64,000 nucleotides of DNA from Lachnospiraceae bacterium (GTDB lineage: Bacteria > Bacillota > Clostridia > Lachnospirales > Lachnospiraceae). The notes under the pieces were generated by a model. That model was not told where the DNA came from. It saw only the letters and a list, made by a program, of their open reading frames with translations, and did no database searches. The translations under genes were made by a program, and so were the position numbers. Where the stretch lies: the NCBI GenBank assembly GCA_021199495.1, contig JAJQHY010000015.1, positions 1 through 64,000 on the forward strand, read 5' to 3'. Numbering within the stretch: position 1 is the stretch's first letter; each line of letters starts with the position of its first letter. Positions 7,956-18,062 of the stretch are shown piece after piece.

Positions 7956-9554
7956 TCAAAAAGTTATAAGCTTTTCTATTACACAGCTGTGCTGCTTCAT
8001 CTCAGCGCCCTTTGCATCCCTGTCATAATTAATCCCCACCAGAAGCAGATTACCGAAGTATTCCTTCAGGTTCCCGTCGTAGCGATTCTCGTGGATCTGA
8101 CGGATCGCAGTATCAGCGTCTTTGTTATATTTTAATTCCACAATCATGGCAGGTTTATCGACATTCCTTCTGGGAATGAAAGCCAGGTCAGCGAAGCCCT
8201 TTCCCGCGGGCAGCTCCCGCACAATATTATAATATCGCTTTGCTGTATAATAGGCAATCGTAACAGCACAACTTAACGATGACTCATTGTTGTACTGCAG
8301 AACAGAGGAAACAGAGTCGTGAACGACCTCCAATGCTTCCGCTACTGCATCTTCGTCCTGCTTAAGGGTTGCTTCCAGAAGCTTTTCGGAATCAGATACA
8401 GCTTCTCCCACTATTCCCCAATTGTCATTATCAATCGCACTCTCAAAAGCTTCAGCTACCTCAAGATTCGGAATATAAGCCTCTCGTGTACCGGAATCGT
8501 AAGCCAGATACCCGAGATGGATCAGCAGAGTCAGAACATCATGTTTATTTTGAAATGAAGTCAAATCGTTCTGGAAAGTACTGATTTTTACACTGACACG
8601 CATTCCTCCCAGCATTTCAATGATCGCACGTTTCAGGCCATCAAAATCCATTCCAATATATTCCTTCAGGCTTTCGAAAGTCTCTGTCTGCGTCCAGTAA
8701 TTTTTTATACGCTTAAAATTCACGGCCTTCATGACCGAATTGGGATTATAAACAGAACCCAGATTATCAAACCCGTATCCATCATACCATTGCTTCATAT
8801 TATCAAAGTCCACATGGTAATCGTCACACAGATGAATAACTTCCTGCTCGGTAAATCCAATATATTCTGCCAGCGCAAAGGGTTCCGTCATGGTAAATTC
8901 CGTAAAATCTGTCAGTGCGGACTCAGTACCATATTTTTTTATTGGCAGAATACCAGTCATATAGGCGGCCGCGATTGTTTCATCCGTCGTCGTGCCTCCC
9001 TTAAACAGACCGCGAAGCAGCTGCACATATTCTTTTTGAATGTTCTGGTCATATTTTGCTTCCCTGAACAGAGCATCCCATTCATCAATAATGATAATGA
9101 ACCGCTTCTTTGTCTGATGACTGACAGAAAACAGTGCATTTGCCAGGATCTTTTCATTACAGCTGACGCAGGAAGGGTACTTGATGGCCAGTTCCGCAAT
9201 CACTTCTGTCTGTATGCATTTGACAACCTCATCAACCGAAGGCAAGGTCGAAATAAATCTTGTAATATCCAGATAAATGACATCATATCTGTTAAGATGT
9301 TCTTCATAAGATTTCTGTTGTGAAATCTCCAGGTTCTGGAACAGTTCTCTGGAATCACAACTGTTGTCATAGTAAGCACACAGCATCTTTGCGGCAAAGG
9401 ATTTTCCAAAGCGGCGCGGGCGGCTGAAACATGTCAGTTTCTGCGGTGTATTGATCGTACCGTTCACATAATCGATCAGGCCACTTTTATCTACATAGAC
9501 CCCATTGCGAATGGTCTCAAAACCTCTGTTGCCTGGATTTAAATACATCCCCAT
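7956..9554 (-). CDS. AAA-ATPase-like / PD-(D/E)XK nuclease fusion (copy 1)
   Basis: A 532-residue protein with two parts. The N-terminal part is AAA-ATPase-like (PF09820 type) with a degenerate P-loop SRPRRFGKS (about 44-52) and Walker B IIIIDEWDA. The C-terminal part is a PD-(D/E)XK nuclease-like domain with GFADLAFIP and VELKY (PDDEXK_9/DUF1703 type). The family is widespread in gut anaerobes and its biological role is unknown. Links with mobile or defence functions have been suggested but not shown here. GGAGG lies upstream of the ATG at 9554. It follows the sugar transferase by 48 bases with no terminator seen, so it probably shares that transcript. It is clearly paralogous to the gene at 11152-12741 across the full length. 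Confidence 0.85.
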   Translation of the reverse strand: MGMYLNPGNRGFETIRNGVYVDKSGLIDYVNGTINTPQKLTCFSRPRRFGKSFAAKMLCAYYDNSCDSRELFQNLEISQQKSYEEHLNRYDVIYLDITRFISTLPSVDEVVKCIQTEVIAELAIKYPSCVSCNEKILANALFSVSHQTKKRFIIIIDEWDALFREAKYDQNIQKEYVQLLRGLFKGGTTTDETIAAAYMTGILPIKKYGTESALTDFTEFTMTEPFALAEYIGFTEQEVIHLCDDYHVDFDNMKQWYDGYGFDNLGSVYNPNSVMKAVNFKRIKNYWTQTETFESLKEYIGMDFDGLKRAIIEMLGGMRVSVKISTFQNDLTSFQNKHDVLTLLIHLGYLAYDSGTREAYIPNLEVAEAFESAIDNDNWGIVGEAVSDSEKLLEATLKQDEDAVAEALEVVHDSVSSVLQYNNESSLSCAVTIAYYTAKRYYNIVRELPAGKGFADLAFIPRRNVDKPAMIVELKYNKDADTAIRQIHENRYDGNLKEYFGNLLLVGINYDRDAKGAEMKQHSCVIEKLITF

Positions 9555-9602
9555 ACTGCCCCGCCTCCTTCCTGTTATCTTATCATCATTCCCATACTAT
9601 AA

Positions 9603-11051
9603 TCACATCGCCCCGTCCTTCTTCACCACGCACCTGATCGTCTTTAATAATATCTTGATATCCAGTCCAAGCGACCAGCTGCGGATATAGTCCGTGTCCA
9701 GGCGGACGACTTCCTCGAAATCCGTAATTTTGGAACGACCGCTGACCTGCCACAAACCGGTGATGCCGGGTTTGGTGGCCATGCGGGCGCGGTGATGGAT
9801 GTCGTATTTCTCCCACTCGTCGAGTGTGGGCGGACGTGTGCCGACTAAGGACATGTCACCCTTCAGCACATTAAAAAACTGGGGGAATTCGTCTAAAGAT
9901 GTACGGCGCATGAAGTCGCCGAGGCCGGTCTTATGCGTCCCGTCAGGCAGGATTTCATTGCCGATGATTCTGGGATCGAAATCCAGCTTGAACATCATGC
10001 CGTCATGCGCACGGTTTAACTCTTCGAGTTCCTTTTTGCGTTCCTCAGCATCCATATACATGCTGCGGAATTTATACATTTTGAAGGGACGTCCGTTCTG
10101 GCCGATCCGCTCCTGGGAAAAGAATACAGGCCCCGGACTTTGTCTGCGGATCTTCGGCGCCAGATACAGGTACAGACAGCCTGTAATCAGACAGCCGAAA
10201 AGACCTCCTGCAATGTCCATCAGACGTTTCAGAAGTGCCTGTACCCAAGTGACGCTGTTGATGGCGTCGGTCATCACGGTATATTTCCCGATCTGATCCA
10301 CGATTTCATTGTGCTCCAGTCTGCTCGAATTCGTCGCAATCACATAATGTCTGGTCACGCCGGCTTCGGATAACTGCTGCAGAAGCTTTGATGGGCGCTT
10401 TGCGTCCTCCGGCAGCACGACCAGTACCTCATCCACCCAGCCATGACATATGTATTCCATCATATTGTCCTGTGTAGCAACCACCGGAATGTCACAGACT
10501 GTCTGCCCTTCCATCGGCTGATCCAGGAAAATAAATCCACTGGTATGAATCGTCTCGTACTCACCGGTCTTCATATTCTCCAGAACATCACAGGCCATGT
10601 CCGAGTTCGTAATGACCAGAATATTTCTGTCAGTCCAGGCATGGAGCTTTAAAAACTTTTTCCATAAGATGCGTGCAATGTAGGCAAAAATCACATACAG
10701 CACAGGAAAAAGACCCATGACCAGCCTGGAAACCGGTTCTGCAAGCTGTGCGATATACAGAATAAAAACCAATACCAGCTCAACAAAGGCAACGTGCTGT
10801 ATGGTTTTGACAAACTCTTTATAGTACCCTCTTTTGAGGACATTTTTAAACGGATTTAAAGCAATGGTTACAACGATCTCGGATACAATGGCCAGCGTAA
10901 AAACTCTGAAATAAAGCTCAATCTCCCAGCCATTCGACGATCCATGAAAGCGAAACAGCATGGCCAGAAACAGAGCCGCCAGCATACAGAATATATCAAT
11001 TATAAGAAAATCCAGATGTTTCCAGAAGCCTTTTGCTTTTCTCTTGTACAT
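9603..11051 (-). CDS. Polyprenyl-phosphate glycosylphosphotransferase (initiating sugar transferase)
   Basis: Transfers the first sugar-1-phosphate to undecaprenyl phosphate to start exopolysaccharide repeats. The 482-residue protein has four N-terminal helices, a central CoA-binding-like Rossmann domain and a C-terminal bacterial sugar-transferase domain (PF02397). Motifs in that domain are SPGPVFFSQERIG, KMYKFRSM, SLDEFPQFFNV, GTRPPT and KPGITGLWQVSGRS. The start is set at ATG 11051: a strong promoter (-10 at 11077-11082) lies just upstream, so the alternative starts at 11078 (ATG) and 11105 (TTG) fall inside the promoter. The gene sits between two paralogous AAA/nuclease genes and probably heads the transcript into copy 1. 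Confidence 0.93.
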   Translation of the reverse strand: MYKRKAKGFWKHLDFLIIDIFCMLAALFLAMLFRFHGSSNGWEIELYFRVFTLAIVSEIVVTIALNPFKNVLKRGYYKEFVKTIQHVAFVELVLVFILYIAQLAEPVSRLVMGLFPVLYVIFAYIARILWKKFLKLHAWTDRNILVITNSDMACDVLENMKTGEYETIHTSGFIFLDQPMEGQTVCDIPVVATQDNMMEYICHGWVDEVLVVLPEDAKRPSKLLQQLSEAGVTRHYVIATNSSRLEHNEIVDQIGKYTVMTDAINSVTWVQALLKRLMDIAGGLFGCLITGCLYLYLAPKIRRQSPGPVFFSQERIGQNGRPFKMYKFRSMYMDAEERKKELEELNRAHDGMMFKLDFDPRIIGNEILPDGTHKTGLGDFMRRTSLDEFPQFFNVLKGDMSLVGTRPPTLDEWEKYDIHHRARMATKPGITGLWQVSGRSKITDFEEVVRLDTDYIRSWSLGLDIKILLKTIRCVVKKDGAM

Positions 11052-11076
11052 CGCCGTCTCTACCTCACACCCGGAC

Positions 11077-11105
11077 ATTCTATCATAATTCTGTACACTT
11101 TTCAA
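11077..11105 (-). promoter_or_regulatory. Sigma-A promoter of the sugar transferase
   Basis: On the minus strand TTGAAA (11100-11105) and TAGAAT (11077-11082) are separated by exactly 17 bases. A start site near 11070 would give a leader of about 20 bases to ATG 11051. The promoter and flanks are nearly identical to those at 12788-12816. Confidence 0.75.
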
Positions 11106-11151
11106 CCAATTTTGGTATTTTGCGATATATTTCCCCGGCTCCGTAAATTAT

Positions 11152-12741
11152 TCAGGCTCTCTCAATCACGCAGCTATGATGCTTAGTTTCAGCGCCCTTT
11201 GCTCCCTTATCATAATTAATCCCGACCAGGAGCAGATTTCCCCGATACTCCTTCAACGCGCCCTCATATCGGTTGTCGTGAATCTGGCGAATCGCGGTGT
11301 CGGCGTCTTTGTCGTACTTAAGTTCTACTATGAGCGCTGGCTTACCGACATTTCTCCTTGGAATGAAGGCCAGATCCGCAAATCCCGTTCCTGTGGGAAG
11401 TTCACGTACAATTGTATAAAACCTCTGAGCCGTATAATACGCAATCGTAATCGCGCAGCTCAGCGAAGATTCATTATTATATTGGAGAATAGAGGAAACA
11501 GAAGCATGAATCACTTCAAGAGCATTTGCTACAGTATCCGCATCCTGTCTGAGAGTCGCTTCCAGTAATGCTCCAGAATCAGAAATAGCCTTACCAACCA
11601 TCCCCCATCTGTCGCTGCATACCGCGTCCTCAAAAGCTTCCGCCACCTCCATATTCGGGATATAAACCTCTCTTTTATCAGAGCGATAAGCAAGATATCC
11701 AAGGTGAATCAAAAGCGTCAGAACATCATTTCTATTCTGGAAGGAAGTCATGTCATTCTGAAAGGTGCTTATTTTTACACTGACGTGCATTCCGCCGAGC
11801 ACTTCCACTATGGCGCGTTTGAGTCCGTCATAATCCATCTCAATATACGCTTTCAGACTCTCAAAGGTCTCCGAAAGCGTCCAATAATTAAGGATTTCTC
11901 CTTCACGTATCGCACTCATTACAGAATTAGGACTATAGACATGCCTCTCACGGCTGAATGAATACCCGTCATACCACGCCCGCATATCGTCAAAATTCAT
12001 CTGATATTTATCACACAGCTGTTTCACTTCTGCTTCTGTAAAGCCTGCATACTGCGCAAGCCGTCCCGGTTTTGTCATGGTATATTCTCTGAAATCAGTC
12101 AGAGCCGATTCAGTGCCATATTTTTTGATTGGCAGAATACCGGTCATGTACGCAGCAGCGATAGTCGAATCAGTAGAAGGTCCTCCCTTAAACATTCCTC
12201 TCAGAAGTTGCACGTATTCTTTTTGTATTTTTTCATCGTTCCTGGCTTCACGGAACAATGCATCCCACTCGTCTATAATGACAATAAACTTTCTCTTTGT
12301 CCCGTTGCTGATGGAAACAAGGGCATCAGCCAGGATCTCCTCATCTTCCTTCACATCATCGGGATAGGCCTGCTTCAATTCATGAATAACGTTTGACTGA
12401 ATATTTTTGCTGACATCCCGGATATTCACAGCAGTGGAAATAAATCTTGTAATATCCAGATATATCACATCATACTGATTCAGATATGCTTCAAACGAAT
12501 TCTTTCCCGCAATTTCAAGCCCTTCAAAAAGGGAACGTGAATCACAGCTTCTGTCATAATACGCGCATAGCATTTTCGCCGCAAAAGATTTTCCGAATCT
12601 GCGTGGACGGCTGAAGCAGGTCAACTTTTCCGGCGTATTGATGGTACTGTTCACATAATCAATCAGGCCGGTTTTATCGACATAAATTCCATTCCTGATT
12701 GTCTCAAAGCCCTGATTGCCAGGATTCAGATAGGTTCCCAT
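11152..12741 (-). CDS. AAA-ATPase-like / PD-(D/E)XK nuclease fusion (copy 2)
   Basis: A 529-residue paralogue of the 7956-9554 product with the same architecture. It has the P-loop-like SRPRRFGKS, Walker B IVIIDEWDA, the block YMTGILPIKKYGTESALTDF, and a C-terminal nuclease-like domain with GFADLAFIPRRN and IVELKY. By eye roughly 70% of residues agree. Divergence is greatest around residues 85-150 and 240-280, while the nuclease end is very conserved. AAGGAGG upstream supports ATG 12741. It has its own promoter and stops just before the sugar-transferase promoter. Function is unknown; conservation of the nuclease residues in both copies argues that neither is decayed. Confidence 0.85.
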   Translation of the reverse strand: MGTYLNPGNQGFETIRNGIYVDKTGLIDYVNSTINTPEKLTCFSRPRRFGKSFAAKMLCAYYDRSCDSRSLFEGLEIAGKNSFEAYLNQYDVIYLDITRFISTAVNIRDVSKNIQSNVIHELKQAYPDDVKEDEEILADALVSISNGTKRKFIVIIDEWDALFREARNDEKIQKEYVQLLRGMFKGGPSTDSTIAAAYMTGILPIKKYGTESALTDFREYTMTKPGRLAQYAGFTEAEVKQLCDKYQMNFDDMRAWYDGYSFSRERHVYSPNSVMSAIREGEILNYWTLSETFESLKAYIEMDYDGLKRAIVEVLGGMHVSVKISTFQNDMTSFQNRNDVLTLLIHLGYLAYRSDKREVYIPNMEVAEAFEDAVCSDRWGMVGKAISDSGALLEATLRQDADTVANALEVIHASVSSILQYNNESSLSCAITIAYYTAQRFYTIVRELPTGTGFADLAFIPRRNVGKPALIVELKYDKDADTAIRQIHDNRYEGALKEYRGNLLLVGINYDKGAKGAETKHHSCVIERA

Positions 12742-12787
12742 TTCGTTCCGGCCTCCTTACTTCTTTCCATTCTTCTCATACTCGGAC

Positions 12788-12816
12788 ATTCTAACATAAT
12801 TCAATATGCTTTTCAA
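12788..12816 (-). promoter_or_regulatory. Sigma-A promoter of AAA/nuclease copy 2
   Basis: TTGAAA (12811-12816) and TAGAAT (12788-12793) with a 17-base spacer on the minus strand. The region reproduces the sugar-transferase promoter, including the GGTTGAAAAG upstream part and GAATTATG in the spacer. The AAA start codon lies about 45 bases downstream of the -10. Confidence 0.7.
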
Positions 12817-12866
12817 CCGTTTTGGGGGCTGAAACCCGGCGTGACCCCCAGCGTGTCTGAAACAGG

Positions 12867-12925
12867 AACGGAGCCGTCTCCGGCAGGCCAGTTACATACT
12901 GACGCTGCCGAGGGGCGGCTCCGTT
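12867..12925 (-). terminator. Long GC-rich hairpin after ackA
   Basis: AACGGAGCCG at one end pairs with CGGCTCCGTT at the other, with a further CTCGGCAG/CTGCCGGAG stem inside. It lies 15 bases past the ackA stop. There is only a poor T run (CCTGTTT) after it on the minus strand, so it may end transcription weakly or simply stabilise the ackA mRNA. Confidence 0.5.
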
Positions 12926-12940
12926 TTGAAAATTCTGAAA

Positions 12941-14137
12941 TTATTTTACCAGTGCGTAAGTGTCTCTCGCGATGGCCAGTTCCTCATTGGTCGGGATAAC
13001 CAGGACCTTGACTTTGGAGTCGGGTGTGGTGATCTCCATCTCATCGCCGCGCTTACTGTTCGCTTCCGGATCAAGGGTGATGCCGAGATAACCTAAGTAT
13101 GCGCAGACCTTCTCGCGGACAAAGCCGCTGTTCTCACCGATACCGGCGGTGAAGGTGATGACGTCGACGCCGTTTAAGGCTGCCACATAGGAACCGATGA
13201 CCTTCGCTACCTTGTAGCAATAAGCCTCCATGGCGCGGATGGCTGCCGGGTTGCCAGCCTCGTAGGCCTCCTGCAGGTCGCGGAAGTCGCTGGATAAGCC
13301 TTCGGACATGCCGAGAACGCCGGATTTTTTATTTAAGATACTGGTGATCTCGGTGATGGACTTGCCTTCCTTATTAGCGATGAACTCGAGGATGGCTGGA
13401 TCCAGATCGCCGGAGCGGGTGCCCATGTAAAGGCCTTCCAGCGGGGTCAGTCCCATGGAGGTGTCTACACACTTGCCGCCGTTGACTGCGGAGACGGAGG
13501 CGCCGTTGCCCAGGTGACAGACGATGGTCTTCAACTCTGTGATGTCTTTGCCAAGGAAGGCGGCGGTGCGGCCGGCTACATAACCGTGGCTGGTGCCGTG
13601 GAAGCCGTAACGGCGGATCTTATATTTCTCATAATATTCATATGGAAGGGCGTAAATATAAGCCTTCTCCGGCATGGTCTGATGGAACGCGGTATCAAAA
13701 ACAGCTACCATCGGGACGCCGGGCATCAGCTCTTTGCAGGCGTTGACACCGATCAGGTTGGCCGGATTGTGTAACGGAGCAAGGTCGCTGCATTCCTCGA
13801 TAGCCGCCTGTACCTCATCCGTGATGACGCAGCTGGAGGCGAATTTCTCGCCGCCATGCACGATGCGGTGTCCGACAGCGCCGATCTCGGAGAGGGACTT
13901 CACAACGCCGGTCTTCTCATTGGTGAGGGCTGACAGCACCAGGCTGATGGCCTCAGTATGAGTGGGCATGGGTGCCAGGGTCACTTCCTTCTCTCCACCG
14001 GCCGGGGTGTAGGTGATAGAGCTGCCCTCGATGCCGATACGTTCGCAGAGACCCTTGGCCTTAACTTCCTCGGTTTCCGCGTTGATCAGCTGGAATTTGA
14101 GGGAGGAGCTGCCGCAATTGATAACTAAAATATTCAT
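12941..14137 (-). CDS. ackA: Acetate kinase
   Basis: Converts acetyl phosphate and ADP to acetate and ATP, the substrate-level phosphorylation step of acetate fermentation. The 398-residue length is usual. Family signatures present are [10 protein letters not shown] at the N terminus, the active-site block [13 protein letters not shown], and the phosphate-binding [11 protein letters not shown]. The C-terminal GIGENS segment is also present. AAAGGA about 9 bases upstream fits ATG 14137. It lies 27 bases after pta and is cotranscribed from the pta promoter at 15258-15286. A GC-rich hairpin follows the stop. Confidence 0.98.
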   Translation of the reverse strand: MNILVINCGSSSLKFQLINAETEEVKAKGLCERIGIEGSSITYTPAGGEKEVTLAPMPTHTEAISLVLSALTNEKTGVVKSLSEIGAVGHRIVHGGEKFASSCVITDEVQAAIEECSDLAPLHNPANLIGVNACKELMPGVPMVAVFDTAFHQTMPEKAYIYALPYEYYEKYKIRRYGFHGTSHGYVAGRTAAFLGKDITELKTIVCHLGNGASVSAVNGGKCVDTSMGLTPLEGLYMGTRSGDLDPAILEFIANKEGKSITEITSILNKKSGVLGMSEGLSSDFRDLQEAYEAGNPAAIRAMEAYCYKVAKVIGSYVAALNGVDVITFTAGIGENSGFVREKVCAYLGYLGITLDPEANSKRGDEMEITTPDSKVKVLVIPTNEELAIARDTYALVK

Positions 14138-14164
14138 GATATGATTGTCCTTTCTGTATGTTAA

Positions 14165-15169
14165 TCACCCGTTCAGCTGAGCCTGAACCGCGGTGATGGC
14201 TACCACGCCGACGATATCCTCCCAGGAGCAGCCGCGGGAAAGGTCGTTGACAGGTCTGGCGATACCCTGCAGGATCGGGCCGTAAGCTTCCGCCTTGCCC
14301 AGTCTCTGAACAAGCTTATAACCGATATTGCCGGCATCCAGGTTCGGGAAGACTAAAACGTTTGCCTTACCGGCCACGGGGCTGCCCTTTGCCTTGCTCT
14401 TGGCAACGGACTCTACCAAAGCGGCGTCAAGCTGCAGCTCGCCGTCAAGCACCAGATCTGGATACTCTTCGTGCGCGATGCGGGTGGCTTCTGTCACTTT
14501 GTCAACCAGGGCGTGTTTCGCGCTGCCCTTGGTGGAATGGGAAAGCATGGCAATGCGCGGGGTGGGGCCTACCAAAGCCTTGAAGCTCTCGGCGCTGGAG
14601 GCGGCGATCGCCGCCAGCTCCTCGCTGGTCGGGTCCTGATTCAGTCCGCAGTCCGCGAAAACGAAGGTTCCCTTCTCCCCATACTGGCAGTCCGGAACGC
14701 TCATCACGAAGAAGGCGGAAACTAACTTGGTGCCGGGAGCGGTTTTTAATATCTGAAGAGCAGGTCTTAATGTGTCGGATGTCGCGTGGCAGGCGCCGGC
14801 TACCATGCCGTCAGCTTCACCGGCCTTCACCATCATCACGCCGTAGTACAGGCCATCGCCCAAAAGAAGCTCTCTGGCCTTCTCCATGGTCATGCCTTTA
14901 TTCTTTCTCATTTCATAGAGCATCTCGGTGTACTCATCCAGCTTGGGGGAGGAAATGGGATCCACGATGATCGCGTGCTCCAAGTCAATCTCCAGCCAGC
15001 CCGCGCCGTCCATGATCTTCTCCTCATTGCCGATGAGGACAACTCTGGCGATATTCTCCTCGAGGATCTTCGCTGCTGCTAAAAGCGTCCGCTTATCCTT
15101 GGTCTCCGGCAGGACGATGGTTTTCTTGTCACGCTTTGCTCTGGCTTTAATGGTGTCAATATAAGACAT
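14165..15169 (-). CDS. pta: Phosphate acetyltransferase
   Basis: Interconverts acetyl-CoA and acetyl phosphate, feeding acetate kinase. The 334-residue single-domain form lacks the N-terminal regulatory domains of enteric Pta. Family blocks include TIVLPETKDKRTLLAA at the start and GMVAGACHATSDTLRPAL in the middle. C-terminal blocks are KANVLVFPNLDAGNIGYKL and GPILQGIARPVNDLSRGC. GAAAGGAG precedes the ATG. It is the first gene of a pta-ackA operon with a clear promoter in the divergent intergenic region shared with tmcAL. Confidence 0.98.
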   Translation of the reverse strand: MSYIDTIKARAKRDKKTIVLPETKDKRTLLAAAKILEENIARVVLIGNEEKIMDGAGWLEIDLEHAIIVDPISSPKLDEYTEMLYEMRKNKGMTMEKARELLLGDGLYYGVMMVKAGEADGMVAGACHATSDTLRPALQILKTAPGTKLVSAFFVMSVPDCQYGEKGTFVFADCGLNQDPTSEELAAIAASSAESFKALVGPTPRIAMLSHSTKGSAKHALVDKVTEATRIAHEEYPDLVLDGELQLDAALVESVAKSKAKGSPVAGKANVLVFPNLDAGNIGYKLVQRLGKAEAYGPILQGIARPVNDLSRGCSWEDIVGVVAITAVQAQLNG

Positions 15170-15257
15170 AAAAACTGCTCCTTTCTGATAACGGTGCTCG
15201 CCGTTTTTTCATAAAATATGTATAGGACAAAGATACTTGCCCTAAACTCCTGACTGT

Positions 15258-15286
15258 ATTATACTAAATAAGGATTTTTTTCACAA
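15258..15286 (-). promoter_or_regulatory. Promoter of pta-ackA
   Basis: Minus strand TTGTGA (15281-15286), 17-base spacer, perfect TATAAT (15258-15263). The transcript would have an ~80-base leader to pta, containing AACGGCGAGCACCGTT, a small inverted repeat near 15190-15205. The 281-base divergent region 15170-15450 holds nothing else recognised; the plus-strand tmcAL promoter is not clear. Confidence 0.75.
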
Positions 15287-15450
15287 GGGGTTCTTCCCGT
15301 GAATCTGCATATTTTTTGAGATAAATTGCACTTTTTATTGTACATTATGTCAAACTTTTAACAAGCACGCAGGTGCTTCAGACACAAGAATGCATTTTAT
15401 TCGGATGGGTTTCACATAACCAAAAGAACGCATGAAAACGGAGTAATTTT

Positions 15451-16695
15451 ATGAAAATCGCGGCAATTATTGCAGAATACAACCCTCTGCATGAAGGACA
15501 CGTCTATCAAATGGAACAGACCCGGCAAAGGACCGGAGCGGATTTTGTCGTCACAATCTTAAGCGGTGATTTCGTGCAGCGCGGGCTGCCAGCCGTTGAG
15601 GAGAAATTTGTGCGTGTGAAGAAAGCGCTGAAGGCCGGGAGTGATCTGGTGCTGGAGCTGCCGCTGCCCTATGCCCTTTCCTCCGCGGAAGGATTTGCTT
15701 ATGGAGGAGTGTCGCTGGCTGAGCAGCTTCACTGTGTGGATTATCTGAGCTTCGGGCTTGAGGATGAGAAGAGTCTGGGAGCGATGAAGGAACTGGCGAG
15801 GGAAATGAATCTGCAGGATTTAAACGTTGGAAATGCCAATGCAGGAAAATCTGATGCAGCCTGCTCCCTGCATGAGGATACCGACCTTTTGACTGGCTAT
15901 GAAACTGACAGTCATAGCTTTCATGATATTATAAAAAATAAGGTAAAAGAGGGTTTCAGCTACCCCACTTCAGTCGCTCAGGCAGCCGCAGCCGTTTTTC
16001 CGGAAATGGAGACAGAGTTACTGACTAAAAAAGGGAATTCCAATACGCTTCTGGCTCTGGAATATCTGCGGACGCTGGATCGGCTGAGCAGTTCGATTGC
16101 GCCAGTGGCCGTCAGCAGGGTGGGTACCTCCTATATTGAGACAGCCACTGCTTTGCGCGCGAAGCTTCAGTCGACCGAACCCGTGGACTCTCCCCTGCTG
16201 TTTCCTTCCGATTTCAGCGGTCTTCTGCATTATAAGCTTCTGGGCCTGTCATACGAAGATTTATTACAGTACCGTGAAATGACGCCGCAGTGCGCCCATA
16301 AAATCATGAACACACTGTCCGAATATAAAGACTACGAACAGTTTGCGAACCTCCTGTGGAGCAAAGACACCACCTATTCCCGTGTCTGCCGCCAGCTTTT
16401 ATATATTCTTCTGGACATCAAAAAAGACACCTGGGACGTCCATGCCCAGGTGCCTTACGCGCGAATTCTCGGTTTTCGCAAGTCCGCTTCTCCCCTGCTC
16501 CACCAGATGAAGGAAAGCAGCTCCATCCCACTGATTTCAAAGCTGGCTGACGCACCGAAAGTTTTACCGGAATGTGCGCAGTCTCTTCTCAATCTGGAAG
16601 TCAGGGCCAGTCAGATTTTTGACAGTGTCCGGTACCATAAGTGCGGAGAGCGACTGCCGGGGGAGTATCAGAAGCAGATTGTAATCAGTTTTTAA
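15451..16695 (+). CDS. tmcAL: tRNA(Met) cytidine acetate ligase
   Basis: The YlbM/TmcAL family activates acetate with ATP and acetylates the wobble cytidine of elongator tRNA-Met (C34 to ac4C). The 414-residue protein starts with the nucleotidyltransferase signature [12 protein letters not shown], with HxGH at 14-17. It also has SGDFVQRG and [14 protein letters not shown], and a C-terminal helical tRNA-binding half. GGAG lies 7 bases before ATG 15451. It is one of only two plus-strand genes and is divergent from pta-ackA, which makes acetate, its substrate. The last 11 bases overlap the end of the convergent UPF0210 gene. Confidence 0.93.
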   Translation: MKIAAIIAEYNPLHEGHVYQMEQTRQRTGADFVVTILSGDFVQRGLPAVEEKFVRVKKALKAGSDLVLELPLPYALSSAEGFAYGGVSLAEQLHCVDYLSFGLEDEKSLGAMKELAREMNLQDLNVGNANAGKSDAACSLHEDTDLLTGYETDSHSFHDIIKNKVKEGFSYPTSVAQAAAAVFPEMETELLTKKGNSNTLLALEYLRTLDRLSSSIAPVAVSRVGTSYIETATALRAKLQSTEPVDSPLLFPSDFSGLLHYKLLGLSYEDLLQYREMTPQCAHKIMNTLSEYKDYEQFANLLWSKDTTYSRVCRQLLYILLDIKKDTWDVHAQVPYARILGFRKSASPLLHQMKESSSIPLISKLADAPKVLPECAQSLLNLEVRASQIFDSVRYHKCGERLPGEYQKQIVISF

Positions 16696-18049
16696 AGCTA
16701 TGTATCGGTGCTGGAATTCTGCCGCCGCGGTTCACAAAAGCATCGCAGGAGAAGGAATTCACCGGCATGACGGGGGCATAGCCCAACAGGCCGCCAAATT
16801 CTACCGTATCGCCGACGTCCTTACCGACAACCGGAATGATGCGGACCGCCGTCGTCTTCTGATTCACCATGCCGATGGCCATTTCATCTGCAATGATGCC
16901 AGAGATGGTGGTAGCTTTGGTGCTGCCTGGGATGGCGATCATATCCAGACCGACACTGCAGACGCAGGTCATGGCTTCGAGCTTTTCCAGGGTCAGGGCA
17001 CCGGCCTTTACCGCATTGATCATGCCCTGGTCCTCACTGACCGGGATGAAAGCGCCGCTTAAGCCACCCACATAGGAGGAGGCCATGACACCGCCCTTTT
17101 TCACCTGATCATTTAAGAGTGCCAGCGCTGCTGTGGTGCCGGGCGCGCCCGCCTGCTCCAGGCCGATCTCACAGAGAATATCCGCAACTGAATCTCCGAC
17201 GGCCGGTGTGGGCGCCAAAGACAGGTCGACAATCCCGAACGGCACGTTCAGCATCTGACTGGCTTCCTTCGCCACCAGCTGACCGACGCGGGTCACCTTA
17301 AAGGCCGTTTTCTTAATGGTTTCACAGAGTACCTCGAAGCTCTCGCCCCGCACCTGCTCCAGAGCGGTTTTGACCACGCCCGGGCCGGAAACGCCCACAT
17401 TGATGACACGGTCCGCTTCGGTAACACCGTGGAAAGCGCCAGCCATAAACGGATTGTCATCCGGCGCATTGCAGAATACAACCAGTTTGGCGCAGCCAAG
17501 GGAATCCTGCTCTTTCGTCAGCTTGGCGGTTTCTTTGATCATCTCACCCATCAGCTTTACCGCGTCCATATTGATGCCGGTCTTCGAGGAGCCCAGATTG
17601 ACGGAGCTGCAGACCCGCTCAGTTACGGACAGGGCGTGCGGTATGGAGCGGATCAGGAGCTCATCCGCCGGTGTCATGCCTTTATTCACCAGCGCCGAAT
17701 AGCCGCCGATAAAGTTGACACCAACCTCCTTGGCCACCGCGTCAAGCGTGAGCGCCAGTTTCACATAATCCTCTTCGTTTCTGCATGCCGCGCCGCCGAT
17801 GAGGGAGATGGGGGTGACGCTGATCCTTTTATTGACAATGGGAATCCCATATTCCCTGGAAATCGCCTCTCCGGTAGCAACCAGGTCCTTCGCGGATGTG
17901 TAGATTTTCCGGTAAATATTGTCGCGCAGACGATTCATATCATCGCTGATACAGTCAAGCAGGCTGATGCCCATGGTAATGGTACGGACATCCAGATTTT
18001 CCTTCTCGATCATATCATTCGTCTCGATTACTTCCATTCTGTTGATCAT
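16685..18049 (-). CDS. UPF0210 / DUF711 (PFL-like) protein
   Basis: A 454-residue cytosolic protein of the UPF0210 family, which has a fold related to pyruvate formate-lyase but no established reaction. Recognisable blocks are [14 protein letters not shown] near the N terminus, [28 protein letters not shown] and [19 protein letters not shown]. The C terminus is [18 protein letters not shown]. The start is placed at ATG 18049 because AGAGAGGA lies 7 bases before it; the upstream ATG at 18085 has no such site and would extend into the ACT gene. It follows the UPF0237 gene by 13 bases, the usual pairing of these two families. Confidence 0.93.
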   Translation of the reverse strand: MINRMEVIETNDMIEKENLDVRTITMGISLLDCISDDMNRLRDNIYRKIYTSAKDLVATGEAISREYGIPIVNKRISVTPISLIGGAACRNEEDYVKLALTLDAVAKEVGVNFIGGYSALVNKGMTPADELLIRSIPHALSVTERVCSSVNLGSSKTGINMDAVKLMGEMIKETAKLTKEQDSLGCAKLVVFCNAPDDNPFMAGAFHGVTEADRVINVGVSGPGVVKTALEQVRGESFEVLCETIKKTAFKVTRVGQLVAKEASQMLNVPFGIVDLSLAPTPAVGDSVADILCEIGLEQAGAPGTTAALALLNDQVKKGGVMASSYVGGLSGAFIPVSEDQGMINAVKAGALTLEKLEAMTCVCSVGLDMIAIPGSTKATTISGIIADEMAIGMVNQKTTAVRIIPVVGKDVGDTVEFGGLLGYAPVMPVNSFSCDAFVNRGGRIPAPIHSFKN

Positions 18050-18062
18050 AGCAATTCCTCTC

